Shown here in pieces: positions 44,801 to 51,172 of a DNA stretch of 64,000 bases (the stretch's first letter is position 1; each line of letters opens with the position of its first letter). The DNA is from Ochotona curzoniae (taxonomy: Eukaryota; Chordata; Mammalia; Lagomorpha; Ochotonidae): NCBI RefSeq assembly GCF_017591425.1, contig NW_024466459.1, forward strand, positions 9,176,001 through 9,240,000, written 5' to 3'. The position numbers and the translations under genes were made by a program. The notes under the pieces are model-generated. The model saw only the letters and a program-made list of their open reading frames with translations. It was not told the DNA's origin and did no database searches.

Positions 44801-47800
44801 ACCCAGAAGAAGCTCCTGACTTTTGGCTTTGGCAAGGCCTAGCTGTAGCCATGGCAGCTATTTCAGAGGTGAACCAGCCAATGTGAAAGCCACTTTGTTT
44901 CTCTGTAACTCTTTCAATTCAACAAGTAATTCCTCAAAACAAAAGCCAAAGACCTTCAGAAATTTAATGTAGAAATATTTTAAATAAAAGTTTAGAATGC
45001 AAACCAAAAAGGTCTAGTAAATATCAATTAAAACAAGACTTGAATATATCAGAAAGTTCTGGGTGTGAGTACAGGTTGCTGCCTGCAGGCATTCTGCCAT
45101 AGTTGCAGGCGGATGTCAGGGCCAGGGCCAAGACAGAGGTATCCAGATGCCCCTCCTGGGGTCATCTCATTACTGAAGAGGGCATGAGATCCGGGTGGGG
45201 GGCCACTGGCAGCCCTGGGCACAGCAGGACAGCCACGTTGGGAAAAGCCCTCCCCATCCACACTCTAAGAGAACTAAGTCAAGTAACACTGAGGGCTCCC
45301 TAGTAAGAGGAGAAAAAATCTTATTCTGCTCCAAGACTCAACCCTCAAATGACCGAATGAGGCACAGAAGGCCATCCGTCAAGCAACAAGTCTAAAATGA
45401 CAGGTAGCCCGACCTTAATATGGGATAGGGAAGGGGAGGCACGGGCATGCTCACCACCTCCCCACTGTGCCACGCATGCACACCTGCTGTTCTTGACTAA
45501 CTGCTCCCCAAAGCAGTCAAGCCTGTGTCTTATCCACATGGTCTCCCCATCCCCAGGAGGCATGGCATTGCTGCGGACCTGCTGGCTGAACCACAGTACT
45601 TGAGAAGTGACGGGTAAAGGTTTATACCCTGCTCTCCTGCCAACTTCCCCAGGAGGCCTTTGAGCTTTCGGCAAAAGCCACTATGGCACAAACAGCTCCA
45701 GCAGAGCCTCCTCCCACCCTCATCGGACCACCCCGGCTTGCTTTTATGCGCAGGCTCTGAGGCCTGTCCGCCCAAAGTCCTGTAACAGAAGACTGTCCCT
45801 GCTGGTCCCTGAGACCACTGCCACCTGAAACTTGAGCAGAGCTCTGCTGCCAGCACTGGCCCAGCACTTGGGACTGCCCACGTCCTCTAGTAGTGAGGCT
45901 CGCACCAGTCCACCCTCTGCGTGCCTCCCTCAGCAGAGCGGCCTGCGCTCAACTTCTGCGGTTCATGTTTTTCTGTCCTGCATGCTGATCCAAAACTTTC
46001 CTTGTTTGTATCACCCACAGCCCCTCAGGGATTTATCGCAATGGCTGCACACAAGTCCATCTCACTACAGAACCAGTTCATACAGAATAACTCACTCTGT
46101 TTTCTGGGTATACTACTGCTTTAGGAAATCAGACAGTATTTCCTTAAATCCTACCAGGTCACCTTGGAGGCGTGAACTTACTTCAAGGCAGTTCTTAATT
46201 ACGAAACTTGTTCCCTAGTTTCCAAGTCCAGGGTAATGAAATTAGCCTTTCTCTTTGAGGGAAAAAAAAATGTGCCATAAAGAACAATTCTTCAAAAGGT
46301 CCATTTTTAGTGACAGGGGCACAGGGCAACAGCTCAACCAACACAAGGCCCTCACTATCACCACAAAGGGTCATCGTGGAAAGCACGAGGCTGTGTTAGA
46401 GGAAACCATGGCTAATGTTGGCCACGCTGTTTCAGAAAAGACCAATACACAGCTTGCACCAGCGTGGGAGGGCACACCCCTGGGACGGCAAGGGTTAGGC
46501 TGAGTCATCCCACAGCTGGTAAGTGGCCCCACTTTAGTCAGGCCCTTTATGGCCCTCCTACAGGTCTCCCAGACCCTCCGAGAAGTCTATAGAGACCCCC
46601 CACATACACAAGGTGGACCTTGTGTCTTCCTGATTCCAGAAACATCTCCATGTCTGACCCAGTGACCCCACCAAGCCACCACCCGGGGGGTAGAAAGCAA
46701 GTTGCTTACTAGACTAAGAACTCTTGGTCCAACTTACAAGGTCACAAGGTTGGAAGTGAGACTAATTCAGGATTTCATCTATTCTGGTGGGCCCAGGTTC
46801 TTTGTCAAGCTGGTTTTATGCCAGAAAAGGTCCACTTGGCCACACAATGTTAGTGGAAAAGATCTTGACCAGATATGGGAACAGAGCTCTCAAGTTTAAG
46901 CTCCTTTTTTGCCTCCAGCCACCCCACCACAGGCGACACCAAATACCTTCGGGTCATCAGCCTCAGGTTTCTCAGTCTCTGACTCGTCATCTTCCTACAA
47001 GACAAAGAATTTAAAGGGTTAAGCTTGAAGAGGTGGGCCTGAGAAACCTCACATGCACCGCTAAGGGCGGAAGCAAACAGCCCCTTCACCCAGTGAGGGT
47101 CACCCCACCAAAAGTCCCTCCCCTACCACATGACCCAGAACTGGAGAGAAGAGAGGGGGAAAAGGAGGTGTTCAGGGGAGCAAAACCAAACAAGAGCAGC
47201 AGCTCAGAGTCAACAGTTGGTCTAGCGGTGTCACGGTCCACATTAACGAAAACGCCGGAGTTAAGTCACATACATAAACATGGAGCAAGATTACAACACA
47301 CTTCAGAAGAGCAAGGCCAGGTCACAGGATCGAATAAGCAGTGTCTCCATGGAAATACCCATCACTGAAGACCAGGCATATGCTCTTGCCACTCCTCCTG
47401 CCTTTCACATTCACAGATGCATCAGACCTGGACCTGCCACAACATCATCCCACAGCAAAGAACTGTGACTCACACACTACTATGTCCTGGCACCTTAACT
47501 CAGCAGCATGTGCAATAACAGCCACTAGTTCAAGCAAGGCAGGTGGGACTGCTGGATAATACTCAGCCTGTCCTGAGACCCAGGTGAGCAGGTTCTGTCT
47601 GGCGTCCACAGGACTGCCACTGACCCTCCTTAGCTGGATGAAGCCCTCCTAACACAAAGCACCACGCAGGAAAGGCAGCACTGTGAGCCCATCCCTCACC
47701 AACCGTGTGAAGTCAAACAGCAGATGCTGGGCCAGCTCCCCGTCAGCTAGAGCCCCGTCACCTCCACTTCCCAACACTGCCAACATACAGCAGCCTTTGA

Positions 47801-50522
47801 CCAAATGCTTAGGAAAACTGGTTTCTTTCAAAACTTACTTTCAACAAAGCAACACTTTAACCCAATCATCATATAGGAACCCTGATGTTACTACAAGCAC
47901 CACCTGAGCGATCTGAGCACCTTTGCTATGTAAGTGTCCTGGAAGTGCCACAGTCAAAGATTTTAAGTGCAATCTTCATCACCTCCTTAAAATGAAATCA
48001 ACTGCAACTGTGCCAAATAAGAAGGTGGAGCTCAGCTAAACTCAATCACATTTCAGAACATCTACACTAGGATTTGCTGAAAGGATTTTAGTAAAATATA
48101 AAAACTTTAAATATAATGAAAATCCTAAGCAAAGCAATTACTGAAAAATTTCAAAAACATAGATTACACAAATACATCAAAGCAGGGAGTTATGGATATG
48201 AAGCCAATGTGTACATACTTGAGAAAAAGTCACAAACGAAAACCCGCAAAGCTTTTCTGAACGACTTTAGTCAACTCTGAATTATTTGCAATAATGAGAG
48301 GGGCTGGAGGCATGCTCCCAAAAGAGCATAAAATACGAAACACTCTTCTTGTTTAAACTAGAAAGCATTTTAACACTAAGATTTATACATAAACATGTAA
48401 CAACATTTTCTGACAAAAAGCATATAGTAAATGTATCAATGAAAACTGTCACTAAATAGCCAAACGCAATATCCAACTTCAATCTGGTACATCTCTGGAC
48501 TAAGCACCAGCCTAAATTTACTTGTTTTTCCTCCACACATCTAGGTTTCGGCACCTGCTGCGCAGGTAAATGCGTATCTACTGTTTTTTCTGTTAGTGAA
48601 GACACTAGCTTCCCTATCCAGCATTTATTAAACTTCTGGCAACATCTGTAACCAAGAATCAAGGACAAGGGCTGGTATGGTGGTACAGCAAGTTAAGCTG
48701 CCATCTGTAGCAGCAGCGTTCGAGTCCCAGCTGCTCCACTTTCCATCCAGTTCCCTGCTAATGTGTCTGGGAAAGCAGTGGAAGATGGCCCAGGTGCTTG
48801 GGCACCCAGACCCACATGAAGACCTGAATGAGGCTCCTGGCTTCGGCCTGGCCCACTCCTAGCCACTGTGGCCATTTTGAGGAGTGAACCAGCAGATGGA
48901 AGAGTTCCCTAACTCTGATTTTCAAATAAATAATTAAATAACTCTTTAAAAACAAACAAACCAGAGGGCACCCTGGCAAAAACTGCCAAGCAAAATGTTA
49001 AGAAAGAAGTAGATGAAAACAGTCACTTTTCTTCCTTACCTTAATGCAAATTGAAAGACGAATGAGCCCCAACCAGGATTAAAAATAATACAGAGTTGAT
49101 TTCAGTTAAAAGTGATGCACCAATTAGGGTGGAGGCAGACTACATTGTGTAGACAGAAAAAGCCAACGTAAAACACCCATTGATAGCTGGGTGAAATAGC
49201 CCACAGCTTTTCCTGTACATTTCAATTAAAGTTAATGCAAAAACGATTCAGATGAAGCAAATTTAACTTTCAAACAGAACTACTGATGGCCAGCCCAGTT
49301 TCTTCAACTGACATCAAACAAGAGGGGAGTGGGACAAGCGAGCCCTCAAAGCGGGACACTGTGGGTGCTTCAGAAAAGTTCCGAGCAGCCTGCGGGCTGG
49401 GAGCCAGACCTACCGACGGCTTGCTGTTCTCATCCTCCTCTTCTTCGTAGCCATCTTCATCTCCTCCTAGGCGAGAAAAGTCGTCCTCCCCGTAGGCGTC
49501 CGACACCAATCCACCTTTCTCCTCTGGGGGTTGGGGGGGCGGGGGGACACAGGTGAGAAAACATGAGGCAGCCTTCCAGGAACTTCCAGCATCGTCCTGG
49601 AATCTCACCTGCGTGGCCCTAGGACCAGAGTCTGCCAGCTCAGTGGATGAAATCATGTTACAGAGAATAACACTGAGTTTCAGATGGTTTCTAAGGCTTT
49701 CATTCTGCATGAAGCTCAGGGAAGCTCCCCTTCCCTACGGATCACTTGGTGGAGCTCTTTCACACTTTCCCACTCCCACAGCGGCACTTGCCAGCCTGTT
49801 TTCCCCCACACCACAGGGCCTGTTTTGGTCCCTTCATCTGTTCTCAGCACAGCACCTCTGGCATGGACACGCCAAGGGAGTGCTGATCACACCCGCTCGA
49901 GCAACAAAATCCTTTCCTACTTAGGAAAGACGAATTAAAACCAGATTTAAAAAAAGAAGAAGAAGGTACGTCTCACCGGAAATCCACCAGAGAAATTGAG
50001 TGTTACTCTCAAACTCTCCAAGCCGCTTTTCAACACGACTTGTAATTCATAATTAACGGTTACTCATTTTGACAGGACACAAGCTTTCTAACCCTCCGCG
50101 TCCGTGCTACTCATCGCTCTCCCCCTACAAATATTAAGCCCGGAGGAAACAGGTGGGGATTCGGCCGCCCTGGACAGCGCGCCCCTTTGTCCATCTCCTG
50201 CCCGGCAGCACCAAGCTCGATACAGAGGCTTCCCGTCTCAGAATATAAAGCACAATAACGGCGTCTCCTTATTACCAAGCCTCCGATGCTCTGACTCACC
50301 CGGGATTCCCGCCACGCTTCGGGGGTCTCCGGGGTCCCCGACTTGGGGTCCTCCCGCCCCGCTGAGCCGGGCAGCAGCATCCCGGACCAACACCCAGCTT
50401 CCCGCTCGGGACTCACCGGCCGCGCTGCCCACCGCTTCGACTCCCGCTTCGCCATCAGACTCGGGTTCAGAGTCTTCCGCGTAAACTGCCAGAGACGAGA
50501 GAACATTCTTCTTCCCCGCCAT
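17626..50522 (-). CDS. SAP30BP: SAP30-binding protein (complete, 11 coding exons)
   Basis: SAP30BP (HCNGP) is a nuclear protein that binds the SAP30 corepressor and also acts with RBM17 in splicing of short introns. Coding segments on the minus strand: 50522-50417, 49523-49414, 46994-46947, 28296-28254, 23647-23559, 21433-21342, 20534-20474, 20066-20015, 19305-19247, 18102-18018 and 17807-17626. They join in frame to 308 codons, the human length. Parts in order: N-terminus MAGKKNVLSSLAVYAEDS, an acidic region (GGDEDGYEEEEDEN), the HCNGP domain (about 100-195) with IKIPPEPPGRCSNHLQ and FCAIDELGTNYPK, a charged helix (KAQKIEMDKLEKAKKERTK), a Thr-rich stretch, and the basic tail GTIVKKAKQ. The start has A at -3 and G at +4. 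Splice sites are all GT-AG. Confidence 0.98.
18018..18102 (-). CDS. SAP30BP: SAP30BP exon 10, Thr-rich
   Basis: 28 codons plus one base, IEFVTGTKKGTTTNATATTT then TTTSTAVA (221-248). The Thr run is coded by a near-perfect ACC repeat (GGT on the plus strand at about 18032-18052), so its length could vary. The donor is GTAGAA. Confidence 0.95.
19247..19305 (-). CDS. SAP30BP: SAP30BP exon 9
   Basis: Residues 201-220, KAQKIEMDKLEKAKKERTK, a highly charged, probably helical or coiled segment. The acceptor is TCTATAG and the donor GTAGGT. Confidence 0.95.
20015..20066 (-). CDS. SAP30BP: SAP30BP exon 8
   Basis: 17 codons plus one base, DMFDPHGWSEDSYYEAL (184-200), between TTTTTCAG and GTAACC. It is the end of the HCNGP domain. 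Confidence 0.95.
20474..20534 (-). CDS. SAP30BP: SAP30BP exon 7
   Basis: 20 codons after one split base, IYEKLIQFCAIDELGTNYPK (164-183), between CCTTGCAG and GTGTGT. Confidence 0.96.
21159..21222. repeat. 32-bp tandem duplication
   Basis: Two adjacent 32-base copies start GTGGGACTAAGGCA and GTGGGGCTAAGGCA and both end CCAACAG. They lie in SAP30BP intron 6, about 120-180 bases past the exon 6 donor. Confidence 0.85.
21342..21433 (-). CDS. SAP30BP: SAP30BP exon 6
   Basis: 30 codons plus AG of a split Ser (133-163), DKIQKLYERKIKEGMDMNYI and IQRKKEFRNP. The acceptor is TTCCACAG and the donor GTCAGT. Confidence 0.96.
22216..22512 (+). mobile_element. C-repeat SINE
   Basis: Head GGGGCCTGCACAGTGG, GGGAAGGCAGTGGAGGATGG, CATGTGGGAGACCTGGAAG and A-rich tail. 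In SAP30BP intron 5. Confidence 0.85.
23559..23647 (-). CDS. SAP30BP: SAP30BP exon 5
   Basis: Residues 103-132, SFSERVRNMSPDEIKIPPEP and PGRCSNHLQ, the start of the HCNGP domain. The acceptor is TTTCCCAG and the donor GTAAGC. Confidence 0.96.
23733..24074 (+). mobile_element. C-repeat SINE, young subtype
   Basis: GGGGCCTGGCATGGTAGCC, AAAGTCCTCGCCCTG, CAGTTCTAATCCTGG, CTCTGTATATCTGACTTTCC and tail AATAAAGTAAATCTTAAAAC. About 85 bases upstream of SAP30BP exon 5. Confidence 0.93.
24481..24511 (+). repeat. Short (CAA)n-rich run
   Basis: TAAAACAAAACAACAACAAC followed by AACAAAAAAACC in SAP30BP intron 4. It could be an old retroelement tail, but no body is recognised upstream. Confidence 0.7.
26280..26513 (+). 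mobile_element. C-repeat SINE, 5'-truncated
   Basis: TGCTTGTGGTCTAGGAAAAC through GGAAATCTGCCTTTCCAATA and tail. The head is missing. An L1M relic follows directly. Confidence 0.8.
26523..27065 (+). mobile_element. L1M-type LINE relic (3' part), sense
   Basis: The sequence has ACTATTATTCAG then a Lys-rich A-run, GCATTATGCTAAGTGAAAGA at about 26613-26632, and a 3' end with GGGGGTGGCACAGTGTG and ATTCAAACTATTAAAATCTG. The order and content match the end of old L1M elements, degraded and with gaps. Confidence 0.55.
28042..28106 (+). repeat. (AACAC)n pentanucleotide microsatellite
   Basis: About 13 perfect copies of a 5-base unit (AACAC/ACAAC) in SAP30BP intron 3, roughly 150 bases from exon 4. 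Purity suggests recent expansion and probable length polymorphism. Confidence 0.97.
28254..28296 (-). CDS. SAP30BP: SAP30BP exon 4 (43-bp microexon)
   Basis: 14 codons plus one base, DNAEVEKRDPQELV (89-102), acceptor CTTTTGTAG and donor GTAAGT. It ends the long third intron and splits Ala 103. Confidence 0.94.
30137..30430 (-). mobile_element. C-repeat SINE with TSD
   Basis: Antisense copy: TTATTTATCTGAAAGTCAGA and AGGAGCTTCTTCCAGGTCTC. The duplication ATTAATTTTT lies at 30127-30136 and 30431-30440. Confidence 0.88.
30460..31112 (+). mobile_element. Old SINE split by a younger SINE
   Basis: The left piece (GGGCAGTGTTTGGCAGAGCA) and the right piece (AATGCCTGGTTTCTGTGCCA to AAATAAGTAAAAATAAATTG) flank the young SINE at 30499-30816 and together form one old copy. 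Confidence 0.65.
30499..30816 (+). mobile_element. C-repeat SINE, young subtype, nested, with TSD
   Basis: TGGGGCCTGGTGGCATGGCC head, AAAGTCCTCGCCTTG, CTCTGTATATCTGACTTTCC and A tail. GACTAGTCGGAA (30487-30498) and GACTAGTCAGAA (30817-30828) are the duplication. Confidence 0.95.
31192..31519 (+). mobile_element. C-repeat SINE, young subtype, with TSD
   Basis: GGGCCCGGCGCGGTGGCGCA head, B box GGTTCTATCCC, TATATCTGCCTTTTCAATAA tail. TAGGAAGAAA lies at 31182-31191 and 31520-31529. One of the least decayed copies. Confidence 0.95.
33925..34070 (-). mobile_element. MIR SINE relic
   Basis: GAGCATTTATTATATAAT, GAGCCAAGCACTGGGAACA and TTTTCACAATAGCCCCATGA follow the antisense MIR core order. Heavily diverged. 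Confidence 0.5.
36231..36345 (-). mobile_element. MIR SINE relic
   Basis: CATTTTGTAGAAGGGAAAAT, TGAGGTAAATATAGTGAAGT and GACTTGTGCTCAGCACATGG match the antisense MIR centre (…CATTTTACAGATGAGGAAAC…). Confidence 0.6.
37568..37665 (-). mobile_element. L1M-type LINE relic, short
   Basis: CAGCAGCTTTATGGAGATGT, AACTCACAGACCATATAATC and the following ATTTAGTCTG resemble the antisense of the L1M 3' terminus. Confidence 0.55.
37862..38159 (+). mobile_element. C-repeat SINE, old, target of a second SINE
   Basis: CAGTGTTGTCGCACAGCG head, GCATCCCATATGGACCC, CTGGGAAGGCAGAAAAAGAT and tail AATAATAAAAATAAAGAAAT, in which another copy inserted. Confidence 0.82.
38160..38474 (-). mobile_element. C-repeat SINE, young subtype, in the tail of another
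   Basis: Antisense copy from the T run (38161) to GGGCCCAATAGTGTGGCC at the head. AAAAATAAAGAAAT lies at 38146-38159 and 38475-38488. Confidence 0.94.
38911..39221 (-). mobile_element. C-repeat SINE with TSD
   Basis: Antisense: TTTATTTATTTGAAAGGCAG, GGAGCTGGGTCAGAAGTGGA, CAGGATTCAAAACC. ATGTGGCA at 38903-38910 and 39222-39229 flanks it. Confidence 0.83.
40510..40734 (-). mobile_element. Old lagomorph SINE
   Basis: TTGTTTATTTGAGATGGATA, CCAGGTCTCCCACACAGATG, GAATTCAAACCCAGACACTC, GACCGGCTAGGCCAATCAC in antisense order. Confidence 0.72.
40976..41235 (-). mobile_element. Old lagomorph SINE
   Basis: The A run near 40975, CATTTAACTTGAAAGGCAGA, GGCTGAAGCCAGGAGCCTGG and GAGACTTGAACCCTGGCACT, antisense. 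Confidence 0.72.
41253..41521 (-). mobile_element. C-repeat SINE
   Basis: TCTTTTAAATTTTATTTGAA, CAGATCTTCCATCCACTGGT, CTAAGTGGAGCAGTTAGGAC, head near CACTGCCCGGCCACC, antisense. Confidence 0.78.
41762..42092 (-). mobile_element. C-repeat SINE, young subtype, with TSD
   Basis: Antisense: GGTTTATTTATTTTTATTGC tail side, CTAGGCTACCGTGCTGGGTC head side. TCAGATGCTATT lies at 41750-41761 and 42093-42104. Confidence 0.95.
42170..42265 (-). mobile_element. MIR SINE relic
   Basis: GAGAGAAACTCAAGGCTAAG, GAACTGCCCCCAAGCAGCCC and TTCAAACCCAGATCTGACTC match antisense MIR. Confidence 0.6.
42491..42724 (+). mobile_element. C-repeat SINE, internally deleted
   Basis: GGGGCAGCATTGTGGCACAG head followed quickly by GTTCAAGTCTTGGCTGC, then CTCAAATAAATAAATTCTTT tail. 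The region between A and B boxes is missing. Confidence 0.8.
42725..42975 (+). mobile_element. C-repeat SINE
   Basis: GGGGGCTGACATGGTAGCAT head and CCTGGGAAAGCAGTGGAGGA, abutting the tail of the previous copy. Confidence 0.78.
43110..43397 (+). mobile_element. Old lagomorph SINE
   Basis: TGGGAGATCTGGGTTCAATT, CTCCTGGCTTTGGCCTG and the tail AAGCAAATAAATAAAAACTC. Confidence 0.65.
43398..43565 (+). mobile_element. C-repeat SINE, 3'-truncated
   Basis: GGGCCAACCTGCTGGCACTG head and CACCCGGGAAAGCAGCGGAA, then lost. Confidence 0.65.
43694..44383 (+). mobile_element. C-repeat SINE split by a younger SINE, with TSD
   Basis: The outer copy begins GCAGGCCGACACAGTAGC and ends TAAATCTTAAATTAAATAAA. CAAAGCATT flanks it at 43685-43693 and 44384-44392. 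A young antisense copy (43790-44132) sits inside. Confidence 0.88.
43790..44132 (-). mobile_element. C-repeat SINE, young subtype, nested
   Basis: Antisense from the T run (about 43794) to the head CATTACGCTATTGTGCTGG. CTACTTCACTTCT (43777-43789) and CTACTTTATTTCT (44133-44145) form a slightly decayed duplication. Confidence 0.93.
44480..44650 (+). mobile_element. Old lagomorph SINE fragment
   Basis: CTCCGCTTCCTGCTAACTGG and GAATTAGCAGACAGGAGATC fit the 3' half of an old copy. Confidence 0.5.
44651..44935 (+). mobile_element. C-repeat SINE, old
   Basis: GATGCCTGAGAAAGCAGAGG, CCCAAGTGCTTGGGTCCCTG, CATGTGGGAGACCCAGAAGA, TGAACCAGCCAATGTGAAAG. Confidence 0.75.
46947..46994 (-). CDS. SAP30BP: SAP30BP exon 3 (48-bp microexon)
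   Basis: 16 codons, EDDESETEKPEADDPK (73-88), in phase 0 at both ends, so skipping would keep the frame. The acceptor is GTCTTGTAG and the donor GTATTT, a weak site. The next intron is about 18.6 kb. Confidence 0.94.
46995..49413 (-). other. SAP30BP: SAP30BP intron 2
   Basis: It has an AT-rich stretch at about 47.9-48.7 kb with no recognisable repeat or gene, and one SINE at 48669-48957. The 5' part near 49.0-49.3 kb is also AT-rich and unassigned. Confidence 0.6.
48669..48957 (+). mobile_element. C-repeat SINE
   Basis: GGGCTGGTATGGTGGTACAG head, TTCGAGTCCCAGCTGCTCCA B-box region, TTTTCAAATAAATAATTAAA tail. In SAP30BP intron 2. Confidence 0.85.
49414..49523 (-). CDS. SAP30BP: SAP30BP exon 2
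   Basis: Residues 36-72, EKGGLVSDAYGEDDFSRLGG then DEDGYEEEEDENSKPS. It is a strongly acidic, probably disordered segment. The acceptor ends CCCCCAG and the donor is GTAGGT. Confidence 0.96.
50417..50522 (-). CDS. SAP30BP: SAP30BP exon 1
   Basis: 35 codons plus one base, MAGKKNVLSSLAVYAEDSEP to VGSAA, donor GTGAGT. The ATG is embedded in AAGATGGCGG, a YY1-type initiator motif, within the CpG island. Confidence 0.96.
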
Positions 50523-51042
50523 CTTCTTCCCACGCCGCCCCCAACCCCGTGTGGCTCACTCCTATGACTCAAAGCTGCCGACTTCCGTAAGAAAAGGCCA
50601 TTTCTTCCGGATAAGAGAAGGACGCGCCAAGCTGAAAACCAATCAGAACGAAGTACTCCTGGCCCGCCCACGCAAGCTTGAAACGTCATCATGGTGCGAC
50701 GGTGGGATTTTTTTTTTTTCCACCTGAGTAGGATGTGTGGCGACTCCGACTGTCAGAAGTTGAGGGTTCTCGGCGTAGAACCCGACTCGGAAAAGCCCGC
50801 CACGCCTGGGCCGCCCCCCGCCGGCCGTGTCCCACTCCGGACATCTGGGAGACCCCTGTGATCTGAATGACGGCGTCAGAGCGGGGATGCCCAGGCATGG
50901 CTTGAGGCCCTGCACCGGCAGCGTTAAACCTGAAAATCCTACTTGAGTGCCGCAGAGCAGGTTTCTCCTGAGAGGAGGGAGGGTGCTTGCGGCAGCCGGT
51001 CACCGTCTGGGCCTTCGTTTGTGGCCGCCGCTTCTCGCCACG
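50523..51042. promoter_or_regulatory. Head-to-head promoter of SAP30BP and RECQL5
   Basis: Only 520 bases separate the two divergent start codons, all in CpG-rich sequence (island about 50150-51350). No TATA box is seen. Visible elements: ETS-type CTTCCGG at 50604-50610, a CCAAT box in AACCAATCAG at about 50637-50646, GGCCCGCCCACGC near 50661-50673, CRE-like ACGTCAT at 50684-50690, and a YY1-type AAGATGGCGG over the SAP30BP start. Head-to-head pairing of these genes is also known in human. Motif function is inferred. Confidence 0.8.
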
Positions 51043-51172
51043 ATGAGCGCCCGTCTGCCTTCCGTCCCTTCGGACCCTGAGCGGCGAGTCCGGAGCACGT
51101 TGAAGAAGGTCTTTGGGTTTGACTCTTTTAAGACACCTTTACAGGAGAGCGCGACCATGGCTGTGGTGAAAG
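51043..51172 (+). CDS. RECQL5: RECQL5 first coding exon
   Basis: 43 codons plus one base: [43 protein letters not shown], donor GTAACG. From DPERRVRS on it matches the family closely; residues 3-10 differ from the human sequence I recall. Whether a non-coding exon precedes it cannot be seen. Confidence 0.94.

Larger units (their letters stand above)
28297..46946 (-). other. SAP30BP: SAP30BP intron 3 (about 18.6 kb)
   Basis: This intron makes up more than half of the gene. Positions 28.3-30.1 and 31.5-36.2 kb look unique apart from MIR relics. Positions 30.1-31.5 and 37.6-44.9 kb are crowded with SINEs, several nested. I see no exon, tRNA or other RNA gene that I can support. Confidence 0.7.

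Noticed and set aside
50111..50692. 193-codon minus-strand frame over SAP30BP exon 1
   Set aside because: It overlaps the true exon in another frame within the CpG island and has no domain.
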